Assembly (NCBI GenBank): GCA_001823055.1
Contig: MHTH01000006.1
Coordinates: forward strand, 1-42,263
Reading direction: 5' to 3'
Source: Candidatus Vogelbacteria bacterium RIFOXYB1_FULL_42_16
GTDB taxonomy: Bacteria; Patescibacteriota; Minisyncoccia; Phycocordibacterales; XYD1-FULL-46-19
DNA length: 42,263 nt
This document shows, one piece after another, positions 38,338 through 42,263 of this stretch (position 1 is its first letter; each line of letters opens with the position of its first letter). The notes beneath the pieces are model-generated. The model was not told the origin of the DNA. It saw only the letters and a list, made by a program, of their open reading frames with translations, and did not search any database. The position numbers and the translations under genes are program-made.

Positions 38338-39044
38338 ATTTTTTTATTATTAATTAGTAAAAAAGAACCGATGATCCCTGCCGTTTCGGCTCGAAGAGTA
38401 AAATCGGAAACTTTAGCAATAATCAAACCTCGATTTTTAGCCCACTTTATTTCTTCATCAGTCCAACCACCTTCCGGTCCGATAAAAATCGCTCGCGCCA
38501 CTGCTTGATCAAAAAAATCTGGCCGGAAGTCCATTCCCGATTGATCTAAAAAAATAGCAGTAGTTTCCGTCGACAAATCAGCTAGAGCCGTTTCCAATTT
38601 TACGACGGGATCGATGGCTGGCCTGATCACTTGTCCGGATTGTTCGCAGGCTTCTTTAACAATTTTTTCCAACCGATCTTGACGCAAGCCTAATTTGACA
38701 GTCCGCTCGGTCACTATCGGCACAATTCTCCCCACACCTAATTCTGTCGCTTTTTGAGCCACCAATTCAAAATTTTCTTTTTTTAAAATGGCACAAAATA
38801 AACTGGTCTCAAATTTTTTTTCGGTCTTAGCCGATTTGGATTCAACAATTTTTACTTTTAAAGAGTCTCGGCCCAATTTAGTGATCGTTACCACTGCTTC
38901 CTGACCAGTCGAATCAACCAAAGTGACCCGATCACCCACCCTAAGACGCAAAACGTTTCTAATTTGAGAAATCATTTCCTGATCGTCAATCTGAATCGGT
39001 TGTGAGGCTAAATCAAAATCACCTAAAAAACGATGTATTTTCAT
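38334..39044 (-). CDS. rsmE: 16S rRNA (uracil-1498-N3)-methyltransferase RsmE
   Basis: SPOUT methyltransferase modifying U1498. The start MKIHRFLGDF at 39044 is preferred to a longer reading from 39053. Motifs: QIRNVLRLRVGDRVTLVDSTG in the N-terminal PUA-like domain, ELVAQKATELGVGRIVPIVTERTV, KIVKEACEQSGQVIRPAI, and the knot IFIGPEGGWTDEEIKWAKNRGLIIAKVSDFTLRAETAGI. Length 236 aa is typical. Confidence 0.95.
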   Translation of the reverse strand: MKIHRFLGDFDLASQPIQIDDQEMISQIRNVLRLRVGDRVTLVDSTGQEAVVTITKLGRDSLKVKIVESKSAKTEKKFETSLFCAILKKENFELVAQKATELGVGRIVPIVTERTVKLGLRQDRLEKIVKEACEQSGQVIRPAIDPVVKLETALADLSTETTAIFLDQSGMDFRPDFFDQAVARAIFIGPEGGWTDEEIKWAKNRGLIIAKVSDFTLRAETAGIIGSFLLINNKKI

Positions 39045-39077
39045 GATGATCATATCATACCTGAAAATTCCTAATTT

Positions 39078-39128
39078 AAAAAATAACCTAAAAAACGGAC
39101 AGGGAGTCCGTTTTTTAGGTTATTTTTT
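39078..39128 (-). terminator. Terminator of the 39120-39611 gene
   Basis: A 23-bp perfect stem (39078-39100 with 39106-39128) around loop AGGGA; its centre is CGGAC/GTCCG and its outer part is A/T. On the minus strand it ends in a run of T after the gene's stop, which lies in the upstream arm. It separates this gene from rsmE. Confidence 0.85.
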
Positions 39129-39611
39129 CTTGGCTTCAGGAGCGGTTTTGGTCACAGGCTCAGCTGTCGGAACACTGTCATCATTCATTACCGGGCCAAC
39201 ATTGATCAATTTACCCGTCTTTTCGCTATAAAGAAAAGCTTTGCGGGCCTCGGTATAAATCAAGAGCTTATCGCCATTTTCAGCACCGGCAAAAAAAGGT
39301 TGCTGGGCTTTCAAAGAAGCGGCGTCTTTCACTGTCGCTAAAACTGGTTGTTCACCGGTCGGCAAAACAATCAAGCGACCGATTTTTTTAACCAGACTGG
39401 CAATTTCTTTAGTATCATCTTGTTTTCCAGGAGCAGAGGTATTCCCCTTTTGATAATAAGTATAGCCGGCAAAACCAGCCAGAGCGAGCAGGGCTAAAAC
39501 CACAATCGCGATAATTAATTTACTGCCACGAGATTTATTATTTGAACAAAAACTGCAACCACAATCCTTTTTCCCAGAACAAATTTCCGCTGAATTTTTC
39601 ATATTTTTCAA
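39120..39611 (-). CDS. Small membrane protein with Cys-rich N-terminus
   Basis: A 163-aa protein. The N-terminal cytoplasmic part has four Cys (C11, C17, C19, C22; CSGKKDCGCSFC) that could bind a metal. One membrane helix (about 32-52) is followed by an outer domain EIASLVKKIGRLIVLPTGEQPVLATVKDAASLKAQQPFFAGAENGDKLLIYTEARKAFLYSEKTGKLINVGPV in two conserved stretches, and a low-complexity tail. I recognise this layout as common in CPR genomes, but its function is unknown. Confidence 0.8.
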   Translation of the reverse strand: MKNMKNSAEICSGKKDCGCSFCSNNKSRGSKLIIAIVVLALLALAGFAGYTYYQKGNTSAPGKQDDTKEIASLVKKIGRLIVLPTGEQPVLATVKDAASLKAQQPFFAGAENGDKLLIYTEARKAFLYSEKTGKLINVGPVMNDDSVPTAEPVTKTAPEAKKK

Positions 39612-39703
39612 TTATTAATTTAATAAAATGATTTTAAATTAAAACTATTTTTTTGACAAATTTGACAAATTAGAAAGAAGTACAGAGGGATTATCTCAGA
39701 AAA

Positions 39704-40195
39704 TTAGATCAAAATCAATATCAGTAACAGAATGATAAAACCGATAGTGGAAAAAATCAGTTTCGGATATTGTCGACGAATCTCAATAAAAGTGTTCAGG
39801 CCCAAAGCCATTAAAGCCAGTAAAAGCAGAAACTTATAATAAAGCGAGCTAACCAGCAAGACATTATGCAAATCGAAAGACTTAGATTGCTTCATCAGAG
39901 AATACTGTTGAAATAAAGTTGGCTTAATCACTGGTAAATTTGCCCCATCGATATCGGTCGAGACGATATTTCTATTAATTTCTAAACTTTCCCCTTGACT
40001 TTGATTATTAGCAACACTGGGAACCAAAGAGACTGATAATGGAAACATGAAGATAACTCCAATAACAAAGATTTTTATTACTATCGATGTAATAATATAA
40101 AAAAGAATTCGAAAAGGGTTGAGGGCGTGTGGTTGGAAATTATTTCCACGATGAGGAATGAACAAATTTTTAATATTTACTTTCTTTCTAGGCAT
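39704..40195 (-). CDS. Membrane protein resembling the N-terminus of CPR CAP-domain proteins
   Basis: A 163-aa protein. The N-terminal FIPHRGNNFQPHALNP is the HxGNxxxPHxL pattern that I associate with CPR proteins carrying a C-terminal CAP (SCP) domain. Here the chain has three membrane segments (about 28-52, 116-135, 144-163) and ends without any CAP domain. It could be a stand-alone membrane module or a truncated relative. A weak 11-bp inverted repeat (40216-40226, 40296-40306) lies upstream. Confidence 0.65.
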   Translation of the reverse strand: MPRKKVNIKNLFIPHRGNNFQPHALNPFRILFYIITSIVIKIFVIGVIFMFPLSVSLVPSVANNQSQGESLEINRNIVSTDIDGANLPVIKPTLFQQYSLMKQSKSFDLHNVLLVSSLYYKFLLLLALMALGLNTFIEIRRQYPKLIFSTIGFIILLLILILI

Positions 40196-40314
40196 AAAAA
40201 CAATAATTAAAAAATAAAGTGATTAATATAGACCAATACTTAAAATGATACCATGATCAAACATCAAGTCCAAGATCAGAAATCAACAAGCTCTGTTAAT
40301 CACTTTTAAATTTT

Positions 40315-41016
40315 CTAGGGTCGCCACAATTGGATAACTTCCGCAATAAACACTCTTCCCTCTTTGTCGTCGGTCCGTCCGATGATTTTAATTTTTGAGC
40401 CGTTTTTCGGTCTGGCTCCACCTAGCCAATCAATATCTTCTCCTATCACCAACCAATCTTGACCGTTAAAATCACGGACCAATAGATTCTTTTGATCGGC
40501 GACCGCGATAATTTCTCCACCCAACAGACCCTTGTCTGGATTTGACCACAATTTCAAATTAGCCGAATTAAAGTTCTGATAATGAGGAATCAAGCGGGCG
40601 GAAAAATTTTCCAATTCATCACCCCAACCGATAAAATAAGAAAAAGAACCGATGAAAAAACTTAGAGTCAAAATCACCCCGATTAATTTAGGCGTTTTTA
40701 ACTGATAACCCCGTCGAGTCAACTCTAGATTATGAGAGGCCAGCCAGACCGTAACCAAAATTACCACCAACCAAAACAGGGGCAGACTGGATAAAATATC
40801 GCTGACGCTCAAACCCATGACCGAACTATAAAGTCGCCAATCATTTTGGGCTAAATAAGAAATCGCTACCGACAAAACCAAACTGCCGACAAAAACCGCT
40901 CCGCCAAAAATCACCCACCAGACCCAATCCACCAGCAAGATCTGCCAACGAGGCTTGGGATGTAGAGACTCGGTTTTTATCTTGGTGATAATTTCATTTT
41001 TTAGATCATTGGTCAT
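40315..41016 (-). CDS. Membrane protein paired with the ECF sigma factor, putative anti-sigma
   Basis: A 233-aa protein with a cytoplasmic N-terminus of about 25 residues, three membrane helices (about 29-54, 76-92, 110-130) and a C-terminal outer domain that looks OB/beta-barrel-like (GEIIAVADQKNLLVRDFNGQDWLVIGEDIDWLGG, KIKIIGRTDDKEGRVFIAEVI). It follows the sigma-factor gene by 9 nt, which is the usual place for an anti-sigma factor. No zinc-binding HxxxCxxC motif is present, so anti-sigma function is inferred from position only. Confidence 0.7.
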   Translation of the reverse strand: MTNDLKNEIITKIKTESLHPKPRWQILLVDWVWWVIFGGAVFVGSLVLSVAISYLAQNDWRLYSSVMGLSVSDILSSLPLFWLVVILVTVWLASHNLELTRRGYQLKTPKLIGVILTLSFFIGSFSYFIGWGDELENFSARLIPHYQNFNSANLKLWSNPDKGLLGGEIIAVADQKNLLVRDFNGQDWLVIGEDIDWLGGARPKNGSKIKIIGRTDDKEGRVFIAEVIQLWRP

Positions 41017-41025
41017 GATTTTATT

Positions 41026-41616
41026 TTATTGATTACTAAGACCTTTTTGTTCAGCTAATGTTTTTAATTTCTTTTTAGCACGATTGATCAGTGTCGCCAC
41101 CGTACCCAGCGGTTTTTTCATAATATCGGAAATTTCTTGATAATCTTTTTCTTCCAAAAAACGGAGAATGATCACCGCTCGATAATCCCCAGACAACTCG
41201 TCGATCAAAAGACGAACTTGAGAACCAAATTCCTGACGCCCAATTTCTTTTTCCAAATCCAATTCATCGGCCAGCGACGACCAAAAACCATCATCGGGAT
41301 CGACAGCGGTCATCGGTCGAGAACGACTTCGACGCCAGTAATCGATCACTTGATTATGGGCAATTCGATAAATCCAAGAAGAAAATTTCAAACTGTGGTC
41401 AAAATCGTTAAGATTGCGATAAATTTTAATGAAGATTTCTTGCAAAATATCTTTAATTTCATCTTCATCCACTCTGGTTAGCCGACGAATATAGCGAGCG
41501 AGAGCTTCGTTGTAACGATCAATAATCACGCCGAAAACTTCTGAGTTGGCCAGAACCAACGGGATTAAATCTTCATCTTTTTTCTTTGCCACTTCTGTTG
41601 TTAGAAGGCTACTCAT
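41026..41616 (-). CDS. ECF-type RNA polymerase sigma factor
   Basis: A 196-aa sigma-70 family protein. Region 2: FGVIIDRYNEALARYIRRLTRVDEDEIKDILQEIFIKIYRNLNDFDHSLKFSSWIYRIAHNQVIDYWRR (shown in conserved stretches), covering the -10 recognition helix. Region 4: LIDELSGDYRAVIILRFLEEKDYQEISDIMKKPLGTVATLINRAKKKLKTL, a helix-turn-helix for the -35. No region 3. Co-transcribed with the membrane protein at 40315-41016. Confidence 0.93.
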   Translation of the reverse strand: MSSLLTTEVAKKKDEDLIPLVLANSEVFGVIIDRYNEALARYIRRLTRVDEDEIKDILQEIFIKIYRNLNDFDHSLKFSSWIYRIAHNQVIDYWRRSRSRPMTAVDPDDGFWSSLADELDLEKEIGRQEFGSQVRLLIDELSGDYRAVIILRFLEEKDYQEISDIMKKPLGTVATLINRAKKKLKTLAEQKGLSNQ

Positions 41617-41628
41617 ATCAAAAAAATC

Positions 41629-42263
41629 CTACCGCAAAACTGACCAGAGATCCGGACTGCTTTCACCATCGACTTTAAACAAAGCTACCCCTTTCAAGCC
41701 GTATTTTTTGGCCATAGTTACTTTTTGAGCAATCGCTACCGGATCAGAAAAAGACACCACCCGCCATTTACCATCTTTCAAGTAAGTAAAACCTAATTCA
41801 CCGGCTTTATTGCGAGTGGGAGTAGCTTGATAATCACGAGCCAAATCCAACATCGTCTGATAAGTCAAAGCTTTTAATTTTTTGTAAGTATAAGAACCGT
41901 TTTTTTCCGTCACTTCATAAACATAACCATAATTAGCCACTCCCAACACAATTTTATTGGCCGGAATTTTATTAAGAGCGATATTGATAATTTTAGCTAC
42001 CCATTCAGCATCAGCCACCGGTGCATAATAACCATCTCGACTCTTTCTCTCGTTTAAACGCAAATCAATCGTCGTCTGATCATAAGCCATCAAACGCACT
42101 TCATCGCAAACTTTGGCTAAAACCACATAATCATTGGCAAAACGAATATCATCGGGAATCTTGTCAAAGCGCGAGGCATCGGGGGTTCGAGGCTCAATCG
42201 TGCAGATTAAAATTTTCTTCTCGGCGTGAAGTTTAGCCGACAATTCCGTCAAAAATTTAGAAA
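41629..42263 (-). CDS. GH18-family glycoside hydrolase-like protein, 5' end outside window
   Basis: The C-terminal 211 residues of a protein whose start lies beyond the right edge; the frame is open to 42263 (SKFLTELSAKLHAEKKILICTIEPRTP). GH18 signs are VRLMAYDQTTIDLR, a beta-strand plus acidic/Tyr motif, then KIPANKIVLGVANYGYVYEV and the last barrel strand GLKGVALFKVDGESSPDLWSVL. GH18 proteins of this sort are often wall- or spore-type glycosidases. The catalytic DxxDxDxE segment is outside the window, so activity cannot be judged. Confidence 0.85.
   Translation of the reverse strand, partial: SKFLTELSAKLHAEKKILICTIEPRTPDASRFDKIPDDIRFANDYVVLAKVCDEVRLMAYDQTTIDLRLNERKSRDGYYAPVADAEWVAKIINIALNKIPANKIVLGVANYGYVYEVTEKNGSYTYKKLKALTYQTMLDLARDYQATPTRNKAGELGFTYLKDGKWRVVSFSDPVAIAQKVTMAKKYGLKGVALFKVDGESSPDLWSVLR

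Noticed and set aside
40216-40306. 11-bp inverted repeat AAAGTGATTAA/TTAATCACTTT around a 69-nt loop
   Set aside because: Short AT-rich arms at this distance are expected by chance in such sequence; no other signal supports a function.
1-42263. tRNA, rRNA or tmRNA genes
   Set aside because: I looked for cloverleaf arms, CCA ends and rRNA-like blocks and saw none convincing; small RNAs without strong sequence marks could be missed.
1-42263. TGA recoding to glycine as in some CPR lineages
   Set aside because: TGA terminates proS, mreD and the exonuclease at positions where homologues end, and core genes contain no in-frame TGA.

Overview
The window looks like a chromosomal segment of a Candidate Phyla Radiation (Patescibacteria) bacterium. 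This is inferred from short divergent core proteins, runs of overlapping genes, a CPR-style membrane protein set (an ECF sigma factor next to a membrane protein, a GH18 fragment, a small Cys-N-terminal membrane protein), and the coexistence of two MreB paralogues. TGA is used as a stop (proS, mreD, the exonuclease), so this is not a lineage that recodes TGA. I cannot name the lineage from the sequence alone.

Layout. 1-4078 (minus) is a dcw-type division and wall cluster, mraZ-rsmH-ftsL-ftsI-murF, with a clear MraZ operator at 4121-4165. 4213-4350 is a long imperfect hairpin (element R1). 4410-4928 is an orphan gene. 5026-12058 (minus) runs proS-mreB-mreC-mreD-PBP2-greA-lysS, the rod-shape module joined to translation and transcription genes. 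12139-14395 holds rseP and a histidine-phosphatase-fold gene, and 14569-15291 (plus) a TrmB-like regulator with a palindromic operator. 15288-18962 (minus) is murA-mreB2-holB-frr. 18977-24398 (minus) is an envelope operon of four exported or membrane-anchored proteins. 24489-27972 (plus) is priA-def-fmt, with a degenerate PriA ATPase and an Fmt carrying palindromic in-frame insertions. 27965-28237 is a second copy of the hairpin element (R2).

28256-31927 is the most interesting part. Behind hpf and a DUF167 gene lies a complete integron-like system. A tyrosine recombinase (minus) is followed by an attI-like site and three gene cassettes transcribed away from it, each closed by an attC-like site. 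The cassette bookkeeping is exact: the first bases of each cassette are the reverse complement of its own R'' box. Unusually, each cassette's ends are complementary well beyond the R box (about 20 to 70 nt), always interrupted by the same 2-nt mismatch. The recombinase lacks the extra segment typical of IntI.

31989-42263 returns to ordinary genes: a SIMPL protein, a diadenylate cyclase fused to a YbbR/CdaR domain, enolase, an orphan gene, phosphoglycerate mutase, prmC, a DnaQ-like exonuclease, rsmE, small membrane proteins, an ECF sigma/membrane-protein pair and the end of a GH18 protein.

Several promoters lie so close to the start codon that mRNAs should be leaderless (proS, greA, cassette B). 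By contrast a few orphan genes have strong AAAGGAG-type ribosome binding sites. All functional calls come from reading the sequence; no database search was run.
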